From Anaerococcus urinomassiliensis (GTDB taxonomy: Bacteria; Bacillota; Clostridia; Tissierellales; Peptoniphilaceae), in assembly GCF_900128425.1 (NCBI RefSeq), contig NZ_LT635782.1:1247691-1311690 (forward strand): a DNA stretch of 64,000 nucleotides, given 5' to 3'. Shown one piece after another: positions 19,098 to 27,598 of this stretch; positions within the stretch are counted from its first letter, which is position 1, and every line of letters begins with the position of its first letter. A model generated the notes under the pieces. The model ran no database searches, was not told the origin of the DNA, and saw only the letters and a program-made list of their open reading frames with translations. The position numbers were made by a program, and so were the translations under genes.

Positions 19098-19796
19098 TTA
19101 GTCAATAAATAAATCTAATTCTTCTTCAGTTAATTCTCTGTATGAGCCTTCTTGTAAATGTGGATCTAGGCTTAGATCTCCAATTGCAGTTCTCTTTAGG
19201 GCAACAACTTCATTGCCAAGATTAGAAAATAGCCTTTTTACAAGGTGAAATTTGCCCTCTGTAACTTTAACTATAGCCTTTTTATCGTCAATTATCTGAA
19301 GTTTGGCAGGCCTTGCAATGTATGATTCTTCTTTGATTTCTACACCGACTTTAAATTTTTCTATAAAAGATTCATCTATACTATCTCTTGTTTCAACAAG
19401 GTAAGTTTTTTCTATATTTGAGTTTGGGCTAGTTACCTTGTGGACGAATTTGCCATCTGTAGAGATTAGCAAAAGCCCTCTTGTATCCTTATCAAGACGG
19501 CCTGCTATGGATAGGTCTAGATTTTGGTAAAATGGATCTAATAAGTCTATGACAGTTGGATCTTCATCAATTGTCGCAGACAAGTATCCAGCGGGTTTGT
19601 TCATCATTATATAAATATTTTCGAAATAATCTACATACTCACCCATGTAAAAAACTTCATCGACATTTGGATCAACTTGGGTAGATGTGTCTTTTACAAG
19701 TTCACCATTTATTACTAGGCCACCTTTTTTGGCATTTCTCTTGATATTTCTCCTAGTGTCAAGATTAGCATTTCCTATCATCTTATCTACTCTCAT
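19098..19796 (-). CDS. rsuA: RsuA/RluB-family pseudouridine synthase
   Basis: A 232-residue protein. An N-terminal S4-like domain (MRVDKMIGNANLDTRRNIKR) precedes the pseudouridine synthase domain with the catalytic aspartate in AGRLDKDTRGLLL. Later family motifs are KTYLV, GKFHLVKRLF and LKRTAIG. Such enzymes modify a single uridine in 16S or 23S rRNA; which one cannot be decided from sequence. It overlaps the PadR regulator gene by 4 bases, an unusual operon partner. Confidence 0.9.
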   Translation of the reverse strand: MRVDKMIGNANLDTRRNIKRNAKKGGLVINGELVKDTSTQVDPNVDEVFYMGEYVDYFENIYIMMNKPAGYLSATIDEDPTVIDLLDPFYQNLDLSIAGRLDKDTRGLLLISTDGKFVHKVTSPNSNIEKTYLVETRDSIDESFIEKFKVGVEIKEESYIARPAKLQIIDDKKAIVKVTEGKFHLVKRLFSNLGNEVVALKRTAIGDLSLDPHLQEGSYRELTEEELDLFID

Positions 19797-20119
19797 TTAT
19801 TTCCCCTATCTATGACATTTTCTACAGCTTGATTTAGCTCGTTAAATGATTGGTAAAAATTTGCCAAGTACTTTTCACCATTTTTGCTGATATAGTAATA
19901 CTTACGCCTTGGTCCAATCTCTGATTTTTTGTATGATGCTAGAATATACCCCTTTTTGGTCATTCTTTGTAGGATTGGATAGACAGTTCCCTCAGTCATG
20001 GTATAAAAACCACTTCTTTTGAGTTCTTCTACAATTTCATAGCCGTAAGTTTCGTTATTTTTTATGATGTGGAGGATTACACCCTCGATTACACCTTTTA
20101 ACATTTGAGATTCAATCAT
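19793..20119 (-). CDS. PadR-family transcriptional regulator
   Basis: A 108-residue winged-helix protein. The N-terminal MLKGVIEGVILHIIKNNETYGYEIVEEL helix, the GTVYPILQRMTKKG recognition region and GPRRKYYYISKNG wing match PadR. A short C-terminal helix would mediate dimerisation. PadR proteins are mostly repressors of adjacent exporter or stress genes. No transporter is adjacent; the overlapping rsuA suggests regulation of it or of distant targets. The AT-rich 20120-20159 gap is its probable operator region. Confidence 0.9.
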   Translation of the reverse strand: MIESQMLKGVIEGVILHIIKNNETYGYEIVEELKRSGFYTMTEGTVYPILQRMTKKGYILASYKKSEIGPRRKYYYISKNGEKYLANFYQSFNELNQAVENVIDRGNK

Positions 20120-20159
20120 ATTATCACCTAACTATATTGTATTGCACAGTAGGCCATTA

Positions 20160-22718
20160 TCAATATCTGTGACAGTAATATTTCATAGGACAATACTTAC
20201 ATTCTACCCTCTTATTAGTTTTTTTATAAATTTTTTCTTGAACAATATTTTTTGCTATCTGGTCAATTTTATCTATAGAAAAATCTGTTTGCTTAACTTC
20301 TATGACCTGGTCTTTTTCTATGAAATATAAGTAGAGCTTATTTGGATAGTGGTCATTAAATTCGCAAAGATACTTATATGTTATCAATTGTTTCTTGTAT
20401 TTTTCCAAGGTCTCTTCATCATATGACCCAGTTTTAAGGTCCATTATAGACCCATCAGCTAGGATTAGGTCGATATTTCCCTGGAGTATATAGAAATCTC
20501 TGTCAGCCTTGTAATTGACCTCACTTAAGCTTAGGTCAAAGTTTTTCTTGCGAAAATTATCAATAGCTTCTGTGTAAGCTTTATTTGTAGCTAAAATCTC
20601 ATTTAGCTTATGCTCATTTATGTCCTTATGAAGGCCTATATATTCGGCTAAGGCGTGAATATTCGTCCCTAGGATTAGACTTTGGGATTTTGGTAATTTG
20701 TAATTTAATTTCCTTATAAACTTGTACTTAAGTGGACAAGATTCATAAACTTCTATGTCTGTAGTAAATGATAAGATTGGTTTTGGGATTTCTACATTGA
20801 TTTTTTGAAAATCTATAGTCGATAGCTCGGATGCATTGTCGCAAGTTTTTGCAAAGTCTACTAATCTTTGATCCCTAGAATTATCCAGTATTACCAAAAG
20901 ATTTTTTGCCCTAGTAAAGGCTGTGTAGTATTTTCTATAAAAGTCTTTCTCAGCAGAATCCTTATCAGCCCTTGCGTAATCGTATTTTTCTAATAACTTC
21001 TTCTTATTTACCCTAGGATAATCATTGAGTCCAGAGACAAATACAGTATCAAATTCCAAACCCTTGGCATTGTGGATGGTCATAAAGTTAATTGCATCGT
21101 AGTCTGGTGTACTATCATCAAATTCTTTTATAGAATTTTTTTTGAAAAAATAATACAGGTAGCCGTGGATGAATTCTAGGCCAGAAGAATTTTTGAATAT
21201 ATCTTCATAATCGGCAACTATTTTAGTAAATTTGCCTATGTTTTTCATAGCCCTATCGCTATTGATTTCTCCTAGTTCTTTGTCCAAAATATCCTCAAAG
21301 ATCGGCAAAGAAAAGGACTTATATACTATCTCACTTATAGAAGTTGGGTTATTATTTCTAAAATACCTTATAAATTCGTCCATTTCTACTGACTTAAAAG
21401 ACTGATCGTCAAATAATTTTGCCAAGTAGGACCTAAAAAAATACTTTTGCTTTTCTTCATAGGACAGGTAGTCATTATAGGATAAATTGGACGGATATGA
21501 TGAATATATGCTAGCAAGTATATAAACTAGGATTTTGATTTCTCTCCTATAGAAAAATTTGCTAGAAGACCAGTTTATAACCTTAATCCCCGCATCCTTA
21601 AAAAATGCTTCCAACTGCTTTGGGTAGTCAGAATTTAGGGTTGGGAACAAGAAAGCAATTTGCCCAAAATTTATCTTCTCATTTAAAATTTTTATTATCT
21701 TAAGCAAATTTTCTTTATTATTGGCCCTTGCCCTTACAAGTGAGTTGGGATTCTTATCTTGGTCTATGGATTTTAGTTTCTTTGACTTATTTGATCCAAA
21801 ATAATTATTTAGCCACTTTTGACTAGTATCTATGATAGTTTGGTTTGACCTATAGTTTATATCTAGTTTGTAGATGCTTGCAGATTTTCCAAGCTTATCC
21901 TTGCAAACCTGGTCAAATTCTAATAGATTCTTGGGATCTGCTCCCCTAAAGCTATAAAGCGACTGGTCATCATCACCAAAAACAATAATATTCTTATCCT
22001 TTAATAGCTTAAAGGCGATTTCTTGTTGGATAAGATTTGTATCTTGATATTCATCAATTATTACAAAATCTATGGAATTTCTAATCTCATCTCCCATGAC
22101 CTCATCTGATAACAAGTCGTAGAACTTTTTTAAAATCATCTGAAAATTCATTAATTTCATTGACTTTAGTAGGTTTAAATGGGTCATATAGATTTCAAAA
22201 GAAAGCCTATCTATCGGATCTTTTGAAGTCTTTAATAGATCAAGGTCTATTAGATTGTTGGTAATGGATTCAAAAATTTCCTGAATCTTATAAACTTCTC
22301 CATATTTGATATACTCTTCAAAATCATCAATTTCCTTAAAAATATGAAGGTTTTTTTCTAGTATATAACCTTCCAAATCCTGGTCTATAACCATTGATGG
22401 AAAAAAATCATCATCAAGTTTCTTATATTTCTCTATAAAAATATTGGCTAGGGAGTGGAAGTTGCCTATTTTTAGGTCATCAAGGTCAGTTTTTATCCCC
22501 TCTTTTTTGAACTCACTAAGAATCCTTACATTAAGTTCAGCTGCAGCTTTTTTTGTAAAAGTTGTAATCAATATTCTATTTGGTGCAAGGTCGTGGTTTT
22601 TGACAAGGTCTGTGACTTTTTTTACTATAGTAAAGGTCTTACCTGTACCAGGTCCAGCTATGACTGCTGCAGGATAATTGCTATCACAGATTACTTTTTT
22701 CTGACTATCATTTAGCAT
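20160..22718 (-). CDS. UvrD-family helicase with C-terminal Fe-S nuclease domain
   Basis: An 852-residue protein. SF1A helicase motifs: Walker A AGPGTGKTFT, DEYQDTN (II), DDDQSLYSFRGADP (III), AKGLEFDTVFVSGL (V) and YTAFTRAKNLLVI (VI). From about residue 650 a PD-(D/E)XK-like domain follows, with QGNIDLILADGS and IMDLKTG supplying the Asp and Lys. Cysteines in ESCPLKY and in CKYCPMKYYCHRY form the AddB-like pattern for a 4Fe-4S cluster. So one polypeptide carries both helicase and Fe-S nuclease. It probably works in DNA end processing or repair. It overlaps the GNAT gene by 7 bases. Confidence 0.88.
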   Translation of the reverse strand: MLNDSQKKVICDSNYPAAVIAGPGTGKTFTIVKKVTDLVKNHDLAPNRILITTFTKKAAAELNVRILSEFKKEGIKTDLDDLKIGNFHSLANIFIEKYKKLDDDFFPSMVIDQDLEGYILEKNLHIFKEIDDFEEYIKYGEVYKIQEIFESITNNLIDLDLLKTSKDPIDRLSFEIYMTHLNLLKSMKLMNFQMILKKFYDLLSDEVMGDEIRNSIDFVIIDEYQDTNLIQQEIAFKLLKDKNIIVFGDDDQSLYSFRGADPKNLLEFDQVCKDKLGKSASIYKLDINYRSNQTIIDTSQKWLNNYFGSNKSKKLKSIDQDKNPNSLVRARANNKENLLKIIKILNEKINFGQIAFLFPTLNSDYPKQLEAFFKDAGIKVINWSSSKFFYRREIKILVYILASIYSSYPSNLSYNDYLSYEEKQKYFFRSYLAKLFDDQSFKSVEMDEFIRYFRNNNPTSISEIVYKSFSLPIFEDILDKELGEINSDRAMKNIGKFTKIVADYEDIFKNSSGLEFIHGYLYYFFKKNSIKEFDDSTPDYDAINFMTIHNAKGLEFDTVFVSGLNDYPRVNKKKLLEKYDYARADKDSAEKDFYRKYYTAFTRAKNLLVILDNSRDQRLVDFAKTCDNASELSTIDFQKINVEIPKPILSFTTDIEVYESCPLKYKFIRKLNYKLPKSQSLILGTNIHALAEYIGLHKDINEHKLNEILATNKAYTEAIDNFRKKNFDLSLSEVNYKADRDFYILQGNIDLILADGSIMDLKTGSYDEETLEKYKKQLITYKYLCEFNDHYPNKLYLYFIEKDQVIEVKQTDFSIDKIDQIAKNIVQEKIYKKTNKRVECKYCPMKYYCHRY

Positions 22719-23215
22719 AATAACAGCTCATAGGCGACTCTTGGCATTGGAGTTCCATTATCATTGACATATATTATGCCAAGGTAAGAAAATCCCATCT
22801 TTTCTATGAGTCCTTTCATCCTGAAATTTTCCTCATGGGTGTCAATTTCTATTGCATCCCTATTTTCATCTCTTGCAAAATCGATTATTTCGCTAAAAAA
22901 TTTGCTAGCAATCCCCTGCTTAGTAAAATCACTATCAAGGCAAAAGGTATGAACTGTTATAGAATTTTCCCCTTTCATCATATTTCTTACACTAGCGTAA
23001 GTAGGTTCATAGTCTTCTGATAGATATGCATAAGCTATTATTTGCTCATCTTTTTCGTAGACATAAGCTCTATTTCGTGATATTTGGCGAGCCAAAAGTC
23101 CTCTATCAGGGCTACCTTTTTGCCATTGGTCCACGCCATCATTTCTTAGTGAATTTTTTGCTTTTTCTATTATTTGGTATATTTTATCTAAATCGTTAAA
23201 TGTCGCTATCCTCAT
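22712..23215 (-). CDS. GNAT-family N-acetyltransferase
   Basis: A 167-residue GNAT protein. Acetyl-CoA-binding motif A appears as DFTKQGIASKFFSEI, preceded by SITVHTFCLDS; the C-terminal motif is FRMKGLIEKMGFSYLGIIYV. It acetylates a small molecule or protein amine; the substrate is unknown. It is the first gene of a two-gene unit with the UvrD-type helicase, overlapping by 7 bases, which may be incidental. Confidence 0.88.
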   Translation of the reverse strand: MRIATFNDLDKIYQIIEKAKNSLRNDGVDQWQKGSPDRGLLARQISRNRAYVYEKDEQIIAYAYLSEDYEPTYASVRNMMKGENSITVHTFCLDSDFTKQGIASKFFSEIIDFARDENRDAIEIDTHEENFRMKGLIEKMGFSYLGIIYVNDNGTPMPRVAYELLLC

Positions 23216-23250
23216 AAAAATATTATACCATTATGAAATCACTACTTTTC

Positions 23251-23279
23251 TTCAAAAAAGGGTATGAATCATGTATAAT
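23251..23279 (+). promoter_or_regulatory. Sigma-A-type promoter of the flavoprotein gene
   Basis: TTCAAA (23251-23256), a 17-base spacer and TATAAT (23274-23279), 38 bases before the ATG of the gene at 23317. A GAGG-like RBS (AAGAGG) lies between. Confidence 0.7.
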
Positions 23280-23316
23280 GGTAATTAAGTAAAGAATTAT
23301 TTTAAAAGAGGTAAAA

Positions 23317-24492
23317 ATGTACGATTATTTGATTATTGGAAACGGTATTGCAGGCTTATCTGCAACAGAAGAGATTAGAAAAAAGGATTCTGACGCTAGT
23401 ATTCTAATAGTATCAGCAGAAAAACCAAGCACATACTGGAGAACTAGACTATCTGATTTGATTTCAAAAGAATTCAATGAAGATGACATATATGTAAAGA
23501 AACAACCTTGGTACAGCGAAAGACATATTAAAGAAAAACTTGAAACAGCTGTAGAAAAACTTGATCTTGACAATAACATCGCTCACCTATCAACAGGTGA
23601 TAAGATAGAATACGGCAAAGTTCTACTTGCAACAGGAGCAAGACCATTTGTCCCACCAATCAAAAATGTTGAAAGCCAAGGAGTCTTTGCCATAAGAACT
23701 ATAGATGACTTGATGAACTTCAAAGCATATGTAGAAGACAAAGATGAAGTTCTTGTAATAGGTGGTGGAATCTTAGGACTTGAAGCAGCTTACTCTGCCC
23801 TCCTACTAGGCAAAAAAGTAACAGTTATAGAAAGCTTTGACTACCTATTATCTCGTCAACTAGATAAAGAATTGTCAGAAAAATTAGAAGAAAACCTAAA
23901 TGAAATGGGAATCAAAACCTATACAGGCAAATTCACAGAAGAAATTCTAGTTGAAGATGGCAAGGTTAGAGGAGTTAAACTCTCTGATGGCGAGGAAATC
24001 CCAGCAGATGCAATTATGATCCAAGCAGGCGTAAGGTCCAATATAGACTTAGCCAAGGCATCAGGCCTTGAAGTAGACCGTGGCATAGTAGTTGATGATA
24101 ACCTACAAAGCAAAAAAGAAAATGTATTTGCAGCAGGTGACTGTGCACAAATAGGAGATTTCACAATAGGCCTATGGACCAGCAGCCAAGAAATGGGAAG
24201 AATAGCTGGTCACAATATGACAGGATCTGACGAACACTACCAAAAACCAAAGCCATTCTCAACACTAATGATAGGAGATACAAAAATCTTCTCAGCAGGA
24301 ATGAGTTCGGGTGAAGGAATTGAAGAAATCAAAGCAGAAAAAGACGGAAACATCTACAAACTATTCAAAAAAGAAAACCAATACGTAGGCGGAATCCTAT
24401 GGGGAGACATCAAGTATCAAAACGATGTGAAAGATGTGGTATTCTTTGGTAAAGAACTAGAAGAAACTAAATTAGATGAAGTTTTTAAATAG
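23317..24492 (+). CDS. FAD-dependent NAD(P)H oxidoreductase (rubredoxin/nitrite reductase-like)
   Basis: A 391-residue flavoprotein. FAD site YLIIGNGIAGLSATEEI, second nucleotide site VLVIGGGILGLEAAYSAL, and the second FAD contact NVFAAGDCAQIGD. There is no CxxC redox pair. The architecture is that of NADH:rubredoxin oxidoreductase or the NAD(P)H domain of nitrite reductase, with a short C-terminal domain. In anaerobes such enzymes pass electrons to rubredoxin for peroxide or oxygen detoxification, but no rubredoxin gene is adjacent. It is a single-gene unit between its own promoter and a terminator. Confidence 0.87.
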   Translation: MYDYLIIGNGIAGLSATEEIRKKDSDASILIVSAEKPSTYWRTRLSDLISKEFNEDDIYVKKQPWYSERHIKEKLETAVEKLDLDNNIAHLSTGDKIEYGKVLLATGARPFVPPIKNVESQGVFAIRTIDDLMNFKAYVEDKDEVLVIGGGILGLEAAYSALLLGKKVTVIESFDYLLSRQLDKELSEKLEENLNEMGIKTYTGKFTEEILVEDGKVRGVKLSDGEEIPADAIMIQAGVRSNIDLAKASGLEVDRGIVVDDNLQSKKENVFAAGDCAQIGDFTIGLWTSSQEMGRIAGHNMTGSDEHYQKPKPFSTLMIGDTKIFSAGMSSGEGIEEIKAEKDGNIYKLFKKENQYVGGILWGDIKYQNDVKDVVFFGKELEETKLDEVFK

Positions 24493-24509
24493 AAATTTAG
24501 AAAAATTTG

Positions 24510-24532
24510 CCAGGCTACAAGCCTGGTTTTTT
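24510..24532 (+). terminator. Intrinsic terminator after flavoprotein gene
   Basis: CCAGGC-TACAA-GCCTGG followed by TTTTTT. Confidence 0.9.
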
Positions 24533-24664
24533 GTTGATTATTTTTAGAAAATAATCGAAAATCTTTTTGTCATAATAAAGAGACATTCTTTTAGGACTTA
24601 TAGTAGTATCTTTTTTAAAAAAAGGGAAAGTATTTTTCCTTATCATATTTTCATTATGTAAGAA

Positions 24665-24804
24665 ATAAATGTCTTATATTTTATTATTATTTAAGGTCTA
24701 CACTTCGACACCGGGGCGCAGGGCGGTAGGGGCGATTAGCCCGTCCGGACTGTCAATTGCTACCCCTCGACCCTACCCCATTTGTACAGGGGCATAACCT
24801 TAAA
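24665..24804 (+). repeat. GC-rich element Z
   Basis: Begins ATAAATGTCTTATATTTTAT, as element X does at 35464. The GC-rich body TAGGGGCGATTAGCCCGTCC matches the reverse complement of a stretch in element Y (25474-25494). TTTAAGGT (24690-24697) and ACCTTAAA (24797-24804) form terminal inverted repeats. Non-coding; likely a folded element or miniature mobile element. Confidence 0.65.
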
Positions 24805-24877
24805 ATATAAATAAGCTTTTTTTTATGTCTATTGATATCTTTTATATTTTCATTAGTTTTAGATATACCTTCGTTCT

Positions 24878-24929
24878 AAGGGGGAAAACCCAGGGGAGTT
24901 CCGATTCTCCCCAACCGGTTTTCCCCCTT
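24878..24929 (+). repeat. Long perfect palindrome
   Basis: A 13-bp arm AAGGGGGAAAACC (24878-24890) pairs with GGTTTTCCCCCTT (24917-24929). Between them GGGGAG (24893-24898) pairs with CTCCCC (24907-24912), so a two-tier hairpin is possible on either strand. Confidence 0.75.
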
Positions 24930-25026
24930 AACCCCCCTTTTCTGCTTCCCCCTCGAAACGGCCACTCGCGTGGGGCGGAGTATATTATAAACACCAAAAA
25001 TAGGGTTTTATCAATCTCAAATTTCT

Positions 25027-25066
25027 AAAAATCGCAAACTCGCTACGCTCAAACAGTGCGATTTTT
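25027..25066 (+). terminator. Terminator-like hairpin
   Basis: AAAAATCGCA (25027-25036) pairs with TGCGATTTTT (25057-25066), with T-run following. No gene ends nearby, so it may be part of the repeat island. Confidence 0.4.
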
Positions 25067-25228
25067 TGTACGAAATTATGAGATTTTAAAACACCAATTT
25101 TTTCCTCCTCTAAGCTTAAAAACACTTATACTCTATAGTGCAGCAAGTAATGAATTAACAGTTAGAACAAAAGAATTCTCGAAGAGAACTTCTACTACTA
25201 CTCTGTGCACCACGCAGTGGCGGTGGGA

Positions 25229-25311
25229 GATAAATGACCGTTGATTTCGGTCATTTATCCCGAAAACATAGTGCGGTAGCACGAAAGAGCTTCGTTCGAA
25301 GCGGGGTTTCG
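25229..25311 (+). ncRNA. Folded unit, copy 1 (candidate structured RNA or DNA)
   Basis: Three nested hairpins. GATAAATGACC (25229-25239) pairs with GGTCATTTATC (25249-25259). CGAAAAC (25261-25267) pairs imperfectly with GGTTTCG (25305-25311), enclosing GTGC-GGTA-GCAC (25271-25282) and GCTTC-GTTC-GAAGC (25289-25302). The same plan recurs in copy 2 with compensatory changes. No known RNA family recognised. Confidence 0.5.
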
Positions 25312-25339
25312 TAGTAGAAGGTATAGGGGGATCGGGGGA

Positions 25340-25445
25340 GTTAAACAACCGTTGATTTCGGGTCCTAGATGTAGCGGACGGCTAATTTTTAACCCGGAAA
25401 CTCAGTGCGGTAGCACGAAGGAGCTTTGCAAAAAGCGAGTTTCCG
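25340..25445 (+). ncRNA. Folded unit, copy 2 (candidate structured RNA or DNA)
   Basis: GTTAAA (25340-25345) pairs with TTTAAC (25388-25393) around a longer insert. CGGAAACTC (25395-25403) pairs perfectly with GAGTTTCCG (25437-25445), enclosing GTGC-GGTA-GCAC (25405-25416) and GCTTT-GCAA-AAAGC (25423-25436). Relative to copy 1, C:G became T:A in the last hairpin and A:T became G:C in the outer stem. Confidence 0.5.
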
Positions 25446-25502
25446 TAGGAAAAAGGAGTCTGTCCTCTGTCAGCCGGACGGGCTAATTACCCCTAATTCC
25501 TA

Positions 25503-25508
25503 TCCACC
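25503..25508 (+). repeat. Target-site duplication, left (TCCACC)
   Basis: TCCACC immediately outside the left IS21 end; the same six bases follow the right end at 27699-27704. Confidence 0.85.
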
Positions 25509-25560
25509 TGTAAATGTCAATATAAAAATGTACATTTTTGGCTAAATATGAATGTACAAT

Positions 25561-26310
25561 TTACTCCTTGTTAACAATATCCTTTAGCCTATAGGAATCA
25601 CCTACAATCTGAATAACAGTGCAATGATGAAGAATTCTATCAAGTATAGCGTTAGCTATTCTTGTATCATAAAATATACTTTCCCAATCTGAAAAATTAA
25701 TATTAGTTGAAACTATTGTTGATTTCTTCTCATATCTTCTGTCTATTAGTTGAAATAGTAGTCGTTCATCTCCTTCACTAATAGGCAGATAGCCTAATTC
25801 ATCTATTATCAAAAGCTTGTAAGAGGTGTAATGCTTTAGTCTTGCTTCTAACCTATTTTCATCTTGAGCTTTCTTTAGATTTTCTAGTAGATTTGCACAT
25901 TTGATAAAATATGTTGAATATCTTTGTCTTGCCGCTTCTATACCTATTGATATTGATAAATGAGTTTTGCCTACTCCACTCGATCCTAGAAATACTATAT
26001 TTTCATTGTTTTCTAGAAACCCTAATTGACATAAATCTTTAATTTGTCTTTCATTAATGCTAGGTTGAAAGGAGAAATCAAAAGTTGATATGTCTTTTAA
26101 AGAAGGAAATGCTGCTGTTTTTACCATCTGATTGGCTGCGTTTATTCTTTTTGTATCTACTTCATAATCCGTTAATTTTAACAAGGATTCTACTAAAGAT
26201 GTATTTCTATCAGCTATTTGATCATCTATGTGTAAGATGAATTGTTTTAATTTTAAGTATTCTAAATTTTCTTTTAATCTTAGGTAATTGCTGGTTTCTT
26301 TAATTGTCAA
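25561..26310 (-). CDS. istB: IS21 IstB-like ATP-binding helper
   Basis: A 249-residue AAA+ ATPase. Walker A is GSSGVGKTHL, Walker B LLIIDELGYL, sensor region STIVSTNINFSDW with arginine-finger-like LDRILHHC. N-terminal helices bind DNA in the family. IstB with IstA carries out target selection and strand transfer. It overlaps istA by 11 bases, suggesting coupled translation, and ends 52 bases from the IS end. Confidence 0.95.
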   Translation of the reverse strand: MTIKETSNYLRLKENLEYLKLKQFILHIDDQIADRNTSLVESLLKLTDYEVDTKRINAANQMVKTAAFPSLKDISTFDFSFQPSINERQIKDLCQLGFLENNENIVFLGSSGVGKTHLSISIGIEAARQRYSTYFIKCANLLENLKKAQDENRLEARLKHYTSYKLLIIDELGYLPISEGDERLLFQLIDRRYEKKSTIVSTNINFSDWESIFYDTRIANAILDRILHHCTVIQIVGDSYRLKDIVNKE

Positions 26311-27598
26311 ACAAGGCTCCTATCTTTTTTAAGTTTTCTTTTGAGAATTTTTTTATGTCTACTTCATCTTTGTAGGGCATTGTCTTTTTAGTTATTTCTT
26401 GATAATGTTCTTTAAGATAGTTTAGCTTTTTATTGGTAATTTTATGCTTAACTATTAATTGTGTGGTATCATACAGGTACAAGTAGTTGTCTTCTACTTG
26501 TAGTGTTACGGTCTTTCCGATGTATTCAGTTGGTAGAGAATATTGGTTAGATTTGTATGATATCATCGAAGATTCGTTAACTTTGACAATGCTTTGATGG
26601 TTTTGATATCGGCTCCTAATCTCTTTAGATGGAAGAGCTTTTAAGGAGCCTTTATCTTTTTCTAACAAGGATATCGGAGTTTTAGATGTTCCTTGGTGGA
26701 TACTCATATTCTTTCTTAAATTTATCTTTCCAACCTTATCTATCAGTTCTTTGTATGATAGCTTTCCTTGATAAGCATCTAACTCATCTAATATTTTCAT
26801 TTGGCTTTCAACTTTACCTTTTGTTCGTGGTCTTTTAACTATACAAGGTTGAACCTTAAATCCATAATCTTTAGCAAATTCATAAAACTTAGAATTAATT
26901 TCACCTTTGTAATATTCACTTCTTGCTTTATCCATAACAGTCTTTAGATTGTCTGTAACTATTACACTGGGCACTCCTCCTAATTTTTCAAAAGCATTAC
27001 TTAGAAAGGAAAATATGGTTGATTGTCTTTTATCTAAGCTTGCATAGTAGATAGAGTATCTAGAGTATCCTAGGATAAAGACAAAGATATTTAAGCTAAC
27101 ATAACCTATATCTGTAGTTAAAAAGGTAAAATCTTCTTTCCAGTCTACCTGTGCTTGCTCTCCTGGGGCAGTTTCATATCTCATACACCTGACACTAGAA
27201 CTAATTTTATTAGACTTAACGAAATATTGATTAAACTCCTCATGATTTTTTATGAAATGTCTAAATGTGGATGATGCAACATCTAAACCATAATTATCAA
27301 CTAAGTATTGATACAAGTTAGTTTTGTAGTGAAACTTCTGTATACTAGAATCACATAAAAGCTCCCTAATTAAGGGGATAAAAGGATCGATCTTACTCGC
27401 CTTCTCCTTAGTATTAGGTTTATTGTATCCATCATAGTATTTCTTTACAGTTCTTCTATCAACACCTAAATCTTTTGCTATTTCTGAAAAATTGACTTTA
27501 ATATTTAACACCTCCTCAAAAACTTTTAATTTATTTAAGTCATTTAGATTCTTTATTTCAAAATATTTTGAATCTTTTAGTTCTAATTGGTAATACAT
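26300..27598 (-). CDS. istA: IS21 IstA-like transposase
   Basis: A 432-residue transposase. An N-terminal helix-turn-helix (KVNFSEIAKDLGVDRRTVKK) is followed by the DDE/rve integrase core: QAQVDWKEDF (D), VIVTDNLKTV (D), and KGKVESQMKIL (E). The C-terminal beta domain has LPTEYIGKTVTLQVEDNYLYLY. Length and motif order fit IS21 IstA. No internal stop; the DDE triad is intact, so the element is predicted to be active. Confidence 0.95.
   Translation of the reverse strand: MYYQLELKDSKYFEIKNLNDLNKLKVFEEVLNIKVNFSEIAKDLGVDRRTVKKYYDGYNKPNTKEKASKIDPFIPLIRELLCDSSIQKFHYKTNLYQYLVDNYGLDVASSTFRHFIKNHEEFNQYFVKSNKISSSVRCMRYETAPGEQAQVDWKEDFTFLTTDIGYVSLNIFVFILGYSRYSIYYASLDKRQSTIFSFLSNAFEKLGGVPSVIVTDNLKTVMDKARSEYYKGEINSKFYEFAKDYGFKVQPCIVKRPRTKGKVESQMKILDELDAYQGKLSYKELIDKVGKINLRKNMSIHQGTSKTPISLLEKDKGSLKALPSKEIRSRYQNHQSIVKVNESSMISYKSNQYSLPTEYIGKTVTLQVEDNYLYLYDTTQLIVKHKITNKKLNYLKEHYQEITKKTMPYKDEVDIKKFSKENLKKIGALFDN

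Larger units (their letters stand above)
24533..25502. other. Gene-free, GC-rich structured repeat region
   Basis: Almost 1 kb with no supportable gene. It contains, in order: GC-rich element Z (24665-24804), a long palindrome (24878-24929), a hairpin with T-run (25027-25066), and the start of element Y with two tandem folded units (25229-25445). The GC-rich islands contrast with the AT-rich neighbourhood. Reading frames in it are translated repeats. Confidence 0.75.
25173..25508 (+). repeat. GC-rich element Y, left part (interrupted by IS21)
   Basis: Begins AAAAGAATTCTCGAAGAGAA and ends CCTAATTCCTATCCACC at the IS border. The reverse complement of 35500-35637 shares its beginning (AAAGAATTCGCGAAGCGAAC), GGGGGATCGGGGGA and CCCCTAATTCCTATC. 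The right part resumes at 27699. Y is longer than X because it holds two extra folded units. Confidence 0.7.

Noticed and set aside
24665..24804. tRNA, 5S or RNase P RNA in the GC-rich island
   Set aside because: No cloverleaf, no TTC-loop or RNase P signature motifs.
24825..25348. Short frames in the GC-rich island
   Set aside because: Overlap folded repeats on both strands, no RBS or conserved motif.
24665..25500. CRISPR-like array
   Set aside because: Repeats are two or three copies, irregular spacing, no cas genes nearby.
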